Source: an uncultured Selenomonadaceae bacterium
GTDB taxonomy: Bacteria > Bacillota > Negativicutes > Selenomonadales > Selenomonadaceae
NCBI GenBank assembly: GCA_905233135.1
Contig: CAJOCQ010000013.1
Span: 1-51,656, forward strand
Direction of reading: 5' to 3'
Length of the DNA: 51,656 nucleotides
The position numbers and the translations under genes were made by a program. Positions within the stretch are counted from its first letter, which is position 1; every line of letters starts with the position of its first letter. Below, piece after piece: positions 17,209 to 24,644 of this stretch. The notes under the pieces are model-generated. The model made no database searches. It had not been told where the DNA came from and worked only from the letters and a program-made list of their open reading frames with translations.

Positions 17209-18753
17209 GTGCAGGTTATACTTATTACAATTTCAGTAGCAATCGTTGCAATAATTTTGGGCGCAGTAGGCGGCTACACGGCGCGTAAACGTACCGCAGA
17301 AGCGCAAATAGGCTCGGCTGAAGAAGAAGCCCGCCGAATTATCGCCGAAGCTCAAGAAAAAAGCAACGCAGAAAAAAAAGAGTCCATCCTTGAAGCAAAG
17401 GAAGAAATTCACCGAATGCGGCAAGAATTGGACAGGGATACTAAAGAACGCCGCAACGAATTGGCTCGCCAAGAAAAGCGCGTCGTTCAAAAAGAAGAGA
17501 ACCTTGACAAAAAAATGGATTCTCTCGAAAAAAAGGAACAACTTTTAAACAAAAAAGAGGCACGGCTAAACGAATCGCAGGCAGAATTGGATTCAATGCA
17601 GGAAAAAGAAAATGCCGAACTCGAAAGAGTCGCCGCACTTTCACGCGACGAAGCAAGAAATATTTTAATGGCGGAAGTCGAAGAAGGCTTAAAACACGAT
17701 AAGGCTATCAGAATTAAAGAGTACGAAGCGCAAATTAAAGACGAAGCGGATAAAAAAGCCCGCGATATTTTAAGCATGGCAATTCAACGCTCGGCGGCTG
17801 ACCACGTAGCAGAAACCACCGTTTCAGTTGTATCTTTGCCAAGTGATGATATGAAGGGCAGAATTATCGGGCGCGAAGGCAGAAATATTCGTACGCTTGA
17901 AACTTTGACGGGGATTGATTTAATAATTGATGATACGCCTGAAGCGGTTATAATTTCAGGCTTTGACCCCGTGCGCCGCGAAATTGCCCGCGTTGCGTTG
18001 GAGCGTTTAATTTCTGACGGCAGAATTCACCCTGCGCGAATTGAGGAAATGGTTGAAAAGGCTCAAAAAGAAGTCGAAAACCGAATGAAGGAAACGGGCG
18101 AACAGGCAACTTTCCAAGTCGGCGTTCACGGTATTCATCCCGAACTTATTAAACTTTTGGGCAGGCTCAAATATCGTACAAGTTACGGGCAAAATGTTTT
18201 AAATCATTCAATCGAAGTTGCGCAACTTGCAGGAATTATGGCAAGCGAACTCGGCGTTGATGTTAATTTGGCAAAACGCGCGGGACTTTTGCACGATATA
18301 GGAAAAGCAGTTGACCACGAAATAGAAGGTCCGCACGTTACCATAGGCGCGGATTTGGCGAAACGTTACCGCGAAAATAAAAACGTCATTAACGCTATTG
18401 CCGCGCATCACGGCGACTGCGAACCTTTGACGGTTGAGGCGGTACTTGTTGCAGCGGCGGACGCAGTTTCTGCCGCGCGTCCAGGTGCAAGGCGTGAAAG
18501 TCTTGAAATGTATCTTAAACGCCTGAAAATGCTTGAGGAAATTGCTGAATCCTTTGAAGGCGTTGAACGCTGTTTTGCTATTCAAGCGGGCAGAGAAATT
18601 CGCGTTATGGTTAAACCCGATAAAATTGACGATTTGGAAGCCGTTGCATTGGCTCATGACATTGTTAAAAGAATTGAAAAAGAATTGGAATACCCCGGGC
18701 AAATTAAAGCTACTATCATTCGTGAAACGCGCGTGGTTGACTACGCAAAATAA
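17209..18753 (+). CDS. rny: Ribonuclease Y
   Basis: Membrane-anchored endoribonuclease that starts mRNA decay. Order: one N-terminal membrane helix (about 2-22), a long charged coiled coil (about 30-190), a KH domain ([15 protein letters not shown], near 215-265) and an HD domain ([23 protein letters not shown], near 330-420). 514 aa is the usual size. The start is unclear: GTG 17209 overlaps the strong AGGGGGTG ribosome site, so translation may begin a few codons later at a rarer codon (ATA or ATT). It is followed by an unknown gene, then ymdB and spoVS, an order typical of Firmicutes. Confidence 0.96.
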   Translation: MQVILITISVAIVAIILGAVGGYTARKRTAEAQIGSAEEEARRIIAEAQEKSNAEKKESILEAKEEIHRMRQELDRDTKERRNELARQEKRVVQKEENLDKKMDSLEKKEQLLNKKEARLNESQAELDSMQEKENAELERVAALSRDEARNILMAEVEEGLKHDKAIRIKEYEAQIKDEADKKARDILSMAIQRSAADHVAETTVSVVSLPSDDMKGRIIGREGRNIRTLETLTGIDLIIDDTPEAVIISGFDPVRREIARVALERLISDGRIHPARIEEMVEKAQKEVENRMKETGEQATFQVGVHGIHPELIKLLGRLKYRTSYGQNVLNHSIEVAQLAGIMASELGVDVNLAKRAGLLHDIGKAVDHEIEGPHVTIGADLAKRYRENKNVINAIAAHHGDCEPLTVEAVLVAAADAVSAARPGARRESLEMYLKRLKMLEEIAESFEGVERCFAIQAGREIRVMVKPDKIDDLEAVALAHDIVKRIEKELEYPGQIKATIIRETRVVDYAK

Positions 18754-18764
18754 TTTTTGACTTT

Positions 18765-18791
18765 AAGCGAGGGTTTTTTTTGCCCTCGCTT
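18765..18791 (+). terminator. Hairpin after rny (possible terminator)
   Basis: AAGCGAGGG (18765-18773) pairs perfectly with CCCTCGCTT (18783-18791). The loop is eight T and a G; the 3' side has only a weak T-rich tail, so it may attenuate rather than stop. Confidence 0.5.
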
Positions 18792-18824
18792 ATTTCGTAA
18801 GCGCATTACAAAGGAGGTCTTGAG

Positions 18825-19349
18825 ATGTTCGATTTTCTGAAAAGGGAAAAAAAACCTAATCCCGATGCCAGCCGCCTGTTGGCGTCAATACTTGTGGTGT
18901 ATCCAACTATTCAATCTGTAACCTACGATTCAAAGGACGATATACTTGAGCTCTCCTTTGCATTGAACGGCAAATTTTCCAAAGATGACTTTGAAGATTT
19001 TCTAAAGTACGTAGCAGAATCAGTTGAAACCTTGCACTATTTGGAAAATCTTTACGGCGCGTCGATTGAATTAAACGTTGAAGGAATTTACGGCACATAT
19101 TTTTTGAATGTGCGTCGAGATATGGCAACTTTGACCTGCAAAGAACTTTCATTGCTTACCGAAATGGCGGCGAATTATTTCGGCGAAAATTTAATTGAAG
19201 ACTATGAAGGCGAAATGCAGGACGAAGAATATTTAATGGAACAGGAAGATTATTTGGAACAATGTTTAAGCAATATGCGGCAACTGCGCGTTGAGGGAAA
19301 ATTAGTTTGCGTGCGGGAACAGGAGCGCGTTGTTGTTTATAACAGATAA
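18825..19349 (+). CDS. Conserved-looking hypothetical protein, 174 aa
   Basis: I do not recognise it. It opens MFDFLKREKKPNPDASRLL, behind a clear AAGGAGG, and reads as a soluble alpha/beta protein: an N-terminal half with alternating strands and helices (LASILVVYPTIQSVTYDS, LELSFALNGKF), and an acidic second half with a run of Asp/Glu near 130-150 (EDYEGEMQDEEYL). There are no cysteine clusters, membrane helices or nucleotide-binding loops. It lies between rny and ymdB, so it may belong to the same RNA-decay/sporulation neighbourhood; that is inference. Confidence 0.75.
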   Translation: MFDFLKREKKPNPDASRLLASILVVYPTIQSVTYDSKDDILELSFALNGKFSKDDFEDFLKYVAESVETLHYLENLYGASIELNVEGIYGTYFLNVRRDMATLTCKELSLLTEMAANYFGENLIEDYEGEMQDEEYLMEQEDYLEQCLSNMRQLRVEGKLVCVREQERVVVYNR

Positions 19350-19421
19350 TTTTTTGGAATAGAAATTTTTTTAAAACAAGTTGTAACTAAAAAAAGTTGG
19401 TCGAAAAAGGAAAAGCTAGAA

Positions 19422-19539
19422 GGCGCGCAGGACGCGCGCCACGCGCCCGCACCAAGTCGCAGGATGCGACTTCTGCGGGCAAAAAAGCACTTTTTTCTTT
19501 GGTACTTTCTTTTTTTTGCTTCGGAAAAAAAGAAAGTAC
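19422..19539 (-). repeat. Composite intergenic repeat, copy 3 (hairpin A + nested double hairpin)
   Basis: From left: hairpin GGCGCGC-AGGAC-GCGCGCC (19422-19440). Then a nested structure: outer GCCCGCA / TGCGGGC (19445-19451, 19474-19480) and inner AAGTCGCA / TGCGACTT with a GGA loop (19454-19472). Then the AAAAAAGCACTTTTTTCTTTG linker and hairpin A (19502-19539, GTAC-ended). Cassette B is replaced by the nested hairpin. It fills the gap between the 174-aa gene and ymdB. Confidence 0.8.
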
Positions 19540-19617
19540 TTTAAAATAAAAATAAAATTAAAAATAAAATTAAATTAAACTCTTAAACTAAAAAAATAAA
19601 CTTTGAAAGGACTTTGT

Positions 19618-20400
19618 ATGAAAATACTAATGGTCGGCGACGTTTTCGGCAGAGCAGGCAGAAAAACTTTCGACGAAATTACGCCAAAACTTAAAGCAGA
19701 AAAAAAAATTGACGTGGTAGTTGTCAACGGCGAAAACGCCGCGCACGGCAAGGGCTTAACCGTTTCAACATTCAATGAACTTTTGAGCGGCGGCGCGGAT
19801 ATTGTAACAACGGGTAACCACGTTTGGAGCAACAAGGATATTTTTGAAATTATCGACAGAGAACCTTTTTTACTGCGCCCCGCAAATTACCCCGAAGGCA
19901 CGGAAGGCAAAGGCTTTTGTATTTTCCCCTACCGCTCCAAAAATATCGGCGTGATAAATATTTTGGGCAGAACTTTTCTTAATCCTATAGATTGTCCTTT
20001 TACCTGCGCAGAAAAAATTGTCCGACAAATTAAAAATGACTGCGATATAATTTTGGTCGATTTCCACGCGGAGGCTACAAGCGAAAAACTTTCTTTGGGC
20101 TTTTTTTTGGACGGCAAAGTTACGGCGGTTGTAGGAACTCATACGCACGTACAAACAGCTGACGAAAGAATTTTGCCCAACGGCACGGCTTATATTACAG
20201 ATTTGGGAATGACGGGGATTTTAAATTCTGCTATCGGGCTTGACGTTAAAAGCGTCATTCAAAAATTTATTACTTGCAGGCAGGGAAAATTTTTGATTCC
20301 CGAAAAAGGCACTTGCGTTTATTCTGCCGTCTTGCTTGACATTGACGACGCTACCAACAAAGCAAAAGTCATTGAAAGAATTTACATTGTCACGGAATAA
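19618..20400 (+). CDS. ymdB: YmdB-type metallophosphoesterase (2',3'-cyclic nucleotide phosphodiesterase family)
   Basis: TIGR00282-type calcineurin-like enzyme. In Bacillus subtilis YmdB is a phosphodiesterase affecting biofilm and sporulation gene expression. Metal-ligand motifs: MVGDVFGRAGR at the N-terminus, NGENAAHGKG, TTGNHVWSNKD, VDFHAEATSEK and VGTHTHVQTADERI. 260 aa from ATG 19618, chosen because GAAAGGA lies 9 bases ahead; TTG 19603 would overlap it. It follows rny, as in Bacillus. Confidence 0.94.
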   Translation: MKILMVGDVFGRAGRKTFDEITPKLKAEKKIDVVVVNGENAAHGKGLTVSTFNELLSGGADIVTTGNHVWSNKDIFEIIDREPFLLRPANYPEGTEGKGFCIFPYRSKNIGVINILGRTFLNPIDCPFTCAEKIVRQIKNDCDIILVDFHAEATSEKLSLGFFLDGKVTAVVGTHTHVQTADERILPNGTAYITDLGMTGILNSAIGLDVKSVIQKFITCRQGKFLIPEKGTCVYSAVLLDIDDATNKAKVIERIYIVTE

Positions 20401-20425
20401 AAATTTTTTTTAAAATAAATAAAAC

Positions 20426-20531
20426 GGGCAGTCAAGGATGACCGCCCCCTGCCGCGCCCGAAACGCAGGATGCGTTTCCAGCGCGGCGATTCTTTCTTTG
20501 GTACTTTATTTCTTTTAAAGAAAGAAAGTAC
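20426..20531 (-). repeat. Composite intergenic repeat, copy 4 (hairpin A + nested double hairpin)
   Basis: GGGC-A-GTCA-AGGA-TGAC-C-GCCC (20426-20447), then a nested pair: outer GCCGCGC / GCGCGGC (20451-20457, 20481-20487), 3-base spacers on each side, inner AAACGCA / TGCGTTT with a GGA loop (20461-20477). Hairpin A follows at 20501-20531 (GTAC-ended). Same architecture as copy 3, but both stems differ in sequence and remain paired. Confidence 0.8.
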
Positions 20532-20616
20532 ATCTATAAAAAATAAATTACCTACAGAATATAAAAAAAATATTGCAACTTTGTTATGGAATTGTAATTT
20601 ATTAACAATAAAGTAA

Positions 20617-20643
20617 AGGATTTTGGCTATATTTGTAGAATAA
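20617..20643 (+). promoter_or_regulatory. Sigma-H-like promoter upstream of spoVS
   Basis: AGGATTT (20617-20623), 13 bases, AGAAT (20637-20641) followed by AA fits the Bacillus sigma-H pattern (AGGA-N2-T / GAAT). spoVS is known to be sigma-H dependent in B. subtilis. No sigma-A consensus overlaps it. Confidence 0.5.
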
Positions 20644-20653
20644 TTATCACGAA

Positions 20654-20680
20654 ATAGCAAACAAAAAAATTATTTGCTAT
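20654..20680 (+). promoter_or_regulatory. Perfect inverted repeat between the spoVS promoter and start
   Basis: ATAGCAAA (20654-20661) and TTTGCTAT (20673-20680) separated by 11 bases. It begins about 12 bases after the sigma-H-like -10 element and touches the GAAAGGA ribosome site at 20681, so it could be an operator or a 5' mRNA hairpin limiting translation. Confidence 0.5.
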
Positions 20681-20698
20681 GAAAGGATGAATTTTACA

Positions 20699-20959
20699 AT
20701 GGAAATTCTAAAAGTTTCAGCAAAATCCAATCCAAATTCAGTGGCGGGAGCATTGGCGGGCGTCATTCGTGAAAACGGCAGCGCGGAAATGCAAGCTATT
20801 GGCGCAGGGGCTTTAAATCAAGCCGTTAAAGCAGTCGCTATTGCGCGCGGTTTCGTTGCACCTTCCGGCTTGGATTTAATCTGCATTCCTGCTTTCACTG
20901 ATATTGAAATTGACGGAAACGAACGCACGGCAATTAAGTTAATCATTGAGCCGCGTTAA
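20699..20959 (+). CDS. spoVS: Stage V sporulation protein S
   Basis: Small Alba-like nucleic-acid-binding protein that acts in spore coat assembly and cortex formation in Bacillus and is also found in non-sporulating bacteria. EILKVSAKSNPNSVAGALAGVIRE and the AIGAGALNQAVKAVAIARGFVAPSG core are hallmarks. 86 aa from ATG 20699, the canonical start; an ATG four codons earlier overlaps the ribosome site. It follows ymdB across a repeat-filled gap with its own sigma-H-like promoter. Confidence 0.96.
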   Translation: MEILKVSAKSNPNSVAGALAGVIRENGSAEMQAIGAGALNQAVKAVAIARGFVAPSGLDLICIPAFTDIEIDGNERTAIKLIIEPR

Positions 20960-20980
20960 ATTTTTTCGGAGGGAAAAATA

Positions 20981-21808
20981 ATGCCGAGCGACTTGCATAC
21001 GCATACAATTTTTTCGGACGGAAGTTATTCCCCCGAAGAACTTGTTGCAATGGCTAAAAATATCGGTCTCGTATACTTTGCAATAACCGACCATGACACC
21101 GTTGACGGCGTAAAATATCTATACGAAAATGGAATTTATCCCGACAAGGGAATTAATATTATTCCCGGCGTAGAATTCAGCGCAAACAACGCAGAAAAAG
21201 ATATTCACATTGTAGGCTATAACATTGACATTTACAACGACGCACTTTCTGATATGATAAATGAAATTTCCGAATCCAGATGGACGCGTTTCAGCGAAAT
21301 TATTAAAATCTTGCAAGAAAAAAATTTTAATATTCGTGAAGCGGACGTTTTACAAGTTGCGGGCTCCAGTCGTTCAATCGGCAGATTTCATATCGCGCGC
21401 GCTTTGGTTAAAAAGGGCGAATTTAAAACTGTTCGTGAAGCGTTTGAAAAAATGCTGGGCAAGGATAAACCAGCCTACGCGCCGCGCTATTTTCCCGAAG
21501 TCGAAGAAATTGTTGATGTCATTCGCCAAGCGGGTGGGCAGGCTATCCTTGCTCACCCCAAATTGGTTGAAAACGATTCACTTGTTGAAAACATTTGTAC
21601 CAAAGTTGACGGCATAGAAGTTTTTTACCCCAACCATCAGCCGCAAGATATTCAAAAATATTTAAGTTTAGCAGAAAAATATAATTTGCTGATTGTCGGC
21701 GGCAGTGACTTTCACGGCGCAGCGTCAAGATTTGTCAACGAACTCGGCGAATTTACCTTTGCTGATGATTTAGCCAAAAAAATTTATGACTTAGGCATTA
21801 AGGATTAA
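20981..21808 (+). CDS. PHP-domain phosphoesterase
   Basis: Polymerase-and-histidinol-phosphatase (PHP) fold of the YciV/TrpH type, whose known members are 3',5'-nucleoside bisphosphate phosphatases or 5'-3' RNA/DNA exonucleases. Metal-binding histidines and acids are visible in DLHTHTIFSDGSYSP, AITDHDTVDG, IPGVEFSA, ILAHPKL and GGSDFHG. 275 aa, full length. It lies 21 bases after spoVS with GGAGGG ahead of the ATG, so probably the same transcript. Exact substrate not determined. Confidence 0.92.
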   Translation: MPSDLHTHTIFSDGSYSPEELVAMAKNIGLVYFAITDHDTVDGVKYLYENGIYPDKGINIIPGVEFSANNAEKDIHIVGYNIDIYNDALSDMINEISESRWTRFSEIIKILQEKNFNIREADVLQVAGSSRSIGRFHIARALVKKGEFKTVREAFEKMLGKDKPAYAPRYFPEVEEIVDVIRQAGGQAILAHPKLVENDSLVENICTKVDGIEVFYPNHQPQDIQKYLSLAEKYNLLIVGGSDFHGAASRFVNELGEFTFADDLAKKIYDLGIKD

Positions 21809-21833
21809 AAAATTTTTTAGAAATCGAAAAAAG

Positions 21834-21854
21834 GGCGCGTACGTTCTGCGCGCC
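21834..21854 (+). terminator. GC-rich hairpin after the PHP gene
   Basis: GGCGCG (21834-21839) pairs with CGCGCC (21849-21854). It resembles the other short palindromes of the window; a weak T-rich stretch follows, so termination is possible but not shown. Confidence 0.4.
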
Positions 21855-21936
21855 GTGTTGTACTTTTATTTTAATTTAAAAACTTTGTAAACACGTTCCA
21901 AAAATTAAAATTTTAAACAACGGAGGAAATGCAGCA

Positions 21937-22782
21937 ATGGACGTTATAGCCTTAGTTGGACCTAGCGGCACGGGCAAAAGTCACCGCGCCCTCCAAGTCG
22001 CGCAGGAGCATAAAGCAGATGCAATTATTGACGACGGAATTTTGATTAAGGACGGGCACATTGTCGCCGGCGAATCCGCCAAAACCGAAAAAAGTAAAAT
22101 TATGGCAGTTCGCCGCGCAATTTTCGTTTTGCCCGGACACGCGGAGGCAGTTCGTGAAGCTATTCAAAGAATTCAGCCGCACCGAATTTTGGTTATCGGC
22201 ACTTCTGAAAATATGGTTCACAAAATCGCCAAAACTTTAAAATTGCCGTCAATTCAGCTGATAATTCGCATTGAAGATATTGCCTCGCGCGCGGAAATGG
22301 CTATTGCGCAATTCCACCGCCTTAAGGAAGGTAAGCATATTATTCCCGTCCCGACGATTGAACTTAAGCCGCATTTTTCAGGCTACTTGATTGACCCGTT
22401 GCAGTCTTTATTCAAGCGTTCAAGAGTCAGGCGGCGTAAGCTCGGCGAAAAATCCATTGTGCGCCCCGTTTTCAGCTACTACGGAAAATTGATTATCGAT
22501 GACACGGTTGTTCATGATATTGTTGAAAAAATCGTCAAGGCGCGCGAATTTGTTAAAAAGGTTAAAAATATTTCAGTCGAACACATTTTCAAAGGCGACG
22601 AGGATCGCGGCTTGCAAATTACCTGCGAAGTTATTTTAAGTTACGGCAATCACATTCCGACGCTCGTTCAGCAAACTCAAGCGAATATCCGCGAAGCCGT
22701 CGAATATACTACAGGTATGATTGTTCACGCAATTAATATCAACGTCAAAGCATTGTATGTTGAATCGCAACTTTTAAGATAA
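21937..22782 (+). CDS. P-loop protein with C-terminal Asp23/Gls24-like domain
   Basis: The N-terminus VIALVGPSGTGKSHRALQVAQEH holds a Walker A loop (7-14), followed by a Walker-B-like DAIIDDGILIKDG and VIGTSENMVHKIA, so about residues 1-130 look like a nucleotide-binding domain. The C-terminal about 120 residues end in GMIVHAININVKALYV, with alternating strands resembling the Asp23/Alx family (DUF322) that scaffolds envelope proteins in Firmicutes. The combination and its biochemical role are unknown to me. Start ATG 21937 behind GGAGG. It ends 6 bases before a bidirectional terminator shared with convergent recA. Confidence 0.75.
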   Translation: MDVIALVGPSGTGKSHRALQVAQEHKADAIIDDGILIKDGHIVAGESAKTEKSKIMAVRRAIFVLPGHAEAVREAIQRIQPHRILVIGTSENMVHKIAKTLKLPSIQLIIRIEDIASRAEMAIAQFHRLKEGKHIIPVPTIELKPHFSGYLIDPLQSLFKRSRVRRRKLGEKSIVRPVFSYYGKLIIDDTVVHDIVEKIVKAREFVKKVKNISVEHIFKGDEDRGLQITCEVILSYGNHIPTLVQQTQANIREAVEYTTGMIVHAININVKALYVESQLLR

Positions 22783-22788
22783 AAAAAT

Positions 22789-22812
22789 AACGCCCCGTTG
22801 AGGGCGTTTTTT
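22789..22812. terminator. Bidirectional terminator, Asp23-like gene / recA
   Basis: AACGCCC (22789-22795), loop CGTTGA, GGGCGTT (22802-22808) then a T run; the A run at 22781-22787 gives the matching tail on the minus strand. It sits between convergent genes. Confidence 0.9.
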
Positions 22813-22833
22813 AGTTTGCCAAAAAATTAAATT

Positions 22834-23898
22834 TTATTCTTCGGAAATATTTTCTTCTTCGGCGTCAGTTGTTTCAATGTGTTCAAAGTGAATATCTTTT
22901 TTCAAAATTGCCTCGTGAATTTTGCTTTCAATTTCGTCCGTCATTTCGGGATTGTCAGTCAAAAATTGTTTGGCATTTTCTTTGCCCTGCCCGATTCTTG
23001 TACCGTTGTAGGAATAGAACGCGCCGGATTTTTTTACAATATCAAAATCAGTTCCAACGTCCAAAATCCCGCCGACGCGTGAATAACCTTTGCCGTAAAT
23101 TAAATCAAATTCAGCCGTTCGGAAGGGCGGCGCAACTTTGTTTTTTGCAACTTTGATTTTAACGCGGTTGCCGATAACTTCGGTACCCTGTTTAATTGGT
23201 TCGCCCTTTCGCACTTCAAGACGAACAGTCGAATAAAATTTTAAAGCCTTGCCGCCGGTTGTAGTTTCGGGGTTGCCGAACATTATCCCGACTTTTTCGC
23301 GAATCTGATTAATAAAAACTGCAATGGTATCAGTTTTGCTGATAATTGCGGTAAGTTTGCGCATAGCCTTGCTCATCATTCGTGCGTGAAGTCCAACTTG
23401 CGCATCGCCCATTTCGCCGTCAATTTCTGCGCGCGGTACAAGCGCGGCGACGGAATCTATAACAACAATATCAACCGCGCCGCTGCTAATCAGCGAATCA
23501 GCAATATCTAAGCCGTCTTCGCCCGTGTTCGGTTGCGAAACTAAAAGCTCATCAAGATTGACGCCCAAATTTTTTGCGTAAACGGGGTCCAGCGCGTGTT
23601 CGGCGTCGATAAATGCTGCGGTGCCGCCTTGTTTTTGTACTTCGGCTATCATATGCAAAGTTACGGTAGTTTTTCCGCCCGCTTCAGGTCCGTAAATTTC
23701 AATGATTCTGCCGCGCGGCAAGCCGCCAATTCCCAACGCCACGTCAAGCGGCAAAATTCCCGTCGATACGCTTTTAACATCGATATTTCCCAAATCGCCC
23801 ATTCGCATTATCGAGCCGGGACCGTAGCTTTTTTCAATTTTTTTCATTGCCGCCGCAAGTGCCGCTTTTTTATCGATTTCGTTTTCAAATTTTTCCAT
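22834..23898 (-). CDS. recA: Recombinase RecA
   Basis: Strand-exchange ATPase of homologous recombination and SOS coprotease. Walker A reads GPEAGGKTT near 66-74 (most RecAs have GPESSGKTT), followed by [11 protein letters not shown], the L1/L2 loop region ([27 protein letters not shown]) and an acidic tail ([12 protein letters not shown]). 354 aa, no intein. AAGGAG lies 7 bases before the ATG. I see no Bacillus-type (GAAC-N4-GTTC) or E. coli-type LexA box upstream; a composite repeat occupies that space. Confidence 0.98.
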   Translation of the reverse strand: MEKFENEIDKKAALAAAMKKIEKSYGPGSIMRMGDLGNIDVKSVSTGILPLDVALGIGGLPRGRIIEIYGPEAGGKTTVTLHMIAEVQKQGGTAAFIDAEHALDPVYAKNLGVNLDELLVSQPNTGEDGLDIADSLISSGAVDIVVIDSVAALVPRAEIDGEMGDAQVGLHARMMSKAMRKLTAIISKTDTIAVFINQIREKVGIMFGNPETTTGGKALKFYSTVRLEVRKGEPIKQGTEVIGNRVKIKVAKNKVAPPFRTAEFDLIYGKGYSRVGGILDVGTDFDIVKKSGAFYSYNGTRIGQGKENAKQFLTDNPEMTDEIESKIHEAILKKDIHFEHIETTDAEEENISEE

Positions 23899-23943
23899 TT
23901 TCGCAACTCCTTAAAATTTAGTATTAATAATTTTTAACAAGTC

Positions 23944-24134
23944 GGCATTTCTTTCTTTTTGGAAAAAGAAAGAAACGCCTGGCAAAGAAAGAAAAACTCC
24001 CGACCCGCTAGAACCGCCATCACGGCGGTTGACGCGGGCGGCGCACGTCCTGTGCGCCGTGTCCTAGAAAGCGCGTACGTTTTCAGTTTGCACTTTCAAG
24101 CTTGCAAAGTAGAAATTGCCGCGCGTCCTGCGCG
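23944..24134 (+). repeat. Composite intergenic repeat, copy 5, with additional GTCCT-loop hairpins
   Basis: Hairpin A at 23944-23979 (GGC-A-TTTC...GAAA-C-GCC) and the GGCAAAGAAAGAAAAACTCC linker are shared almost base for base with copy 6. A nested hairpin follows in place of cassette B: outer CCCGC / GCGGG, 3-base spacers, inner AACCGCC / GGCGGTT (24004-24038). After it come GGCGCAC-GTCCT-GTGCGCC (24040-24058) and CGCGC-GTCCT-GCGCG (24120-24134). It lies between recA and the rhodanese gene. Confidence 0.8.
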
Positions 24135-24174
24135 AGGGGCTTGGGCGGCTGCGCGTCACGCTTGCCGCCTTTTT

Positions 24175-24561
24175 TTATTTTGCAACTTCAGTGCCTTCAA
24201 CTGCGCCCGTCCAATCTACAATCCCGCCAAATTCAAAAACATTTGTGTAACCGTTTTCAACGAGAATTGCAGCCGCGTTTTCGGCGCGCCGCCCTGTCCA
24301 GCAGTAGATTAAAATTTTTTGGTTTTTATCTGTCAGCGGCGAAAAGTTGCCTTTTTTTATTTCGTCAATCGGCAAAAGCACCGCGTTTGGAATGTGTTTC
24401 TTTTCGTATTCCTCAAGCGTACGCACGTCCAAAAGCAAAATTGTTTTATCCTTTGCAATAATTTCTGCCGCTTCTTCGGGTGCCAAATGTTGGTAACTGT
24501 TCACCGCGCCGCAGCCGCTTAACATTAAAGCAAAAGTCAGCAGCAGAATTTTCTTTAGCAT
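24175..24561 (-). CDS. Rhodanese-domain lipoprotein
   Basis: A signal peptide ends in the lipobox LSGC (cysteine near residue 17), so the mature protein should be lipid-anchored on the outside of the cytoplasmic membrane or in the outer membrane. The rhodanese domain (about 28-120) contains LLLDVRTLEEYEKKHIPNAVLLP and the active-site loop YCWTGRRAE with the catalytic cysteine. Likely a sulfur or redox carrier. 128 aa. Its upstream neighbour in the leftward direction is a Tat-type FAD oxidoreductase, with a terminator between them, so they are probably separate transcripts. Confidence 0.9.
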   Translation of the reverse strand: MLKKILLLTFALMLSGCGAVNSYQHLAPEEAAEIIAKDKTILLLDVRTLEEYEKKHIPNAVLLPIDEIKKGNFSPLTDKNQKILIYCWTGRRAENAAAILVENGYTNVFEFGGIVDWTGAVEGTEVAK

Positions 24562-24578
24562 AAATATTAATCCTTTCT

Positions 24579-24614
24579 AAAAAAAAATAAGCAATTTTTT
24601 TATTTTTAAATTGC
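24579..24614 (-). terminator. Rho-independent terminator of the FAD oxidoreductase gene
   Basis: On the minus strand GCAATTT (24614-24608) pairs with AAATTGC (24597-24591), followed by a T-rich tail to 24579. It ends 18 bases before the rhodanese start. Confidence 0.7.
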
Positions 24615-24644
24615 CTATGTCAAAAATATTTTAACAAAAATTTT

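Noticed and set aside
23899..23940. SOS (LexA) box at recA
   Set aside because: Neither the Bacillus GAAC-N4-GTTC pattern nor CTG-N10-CAG is present in a sensible place.
24102..24461. Long plus-strand frames across the recA-rhodanese gap
   Set aside because: Arginine/alanine/cysteine-rich text from GC-rich hairpins and from the opposite strand of the rhodanese gene; no ribosome site.
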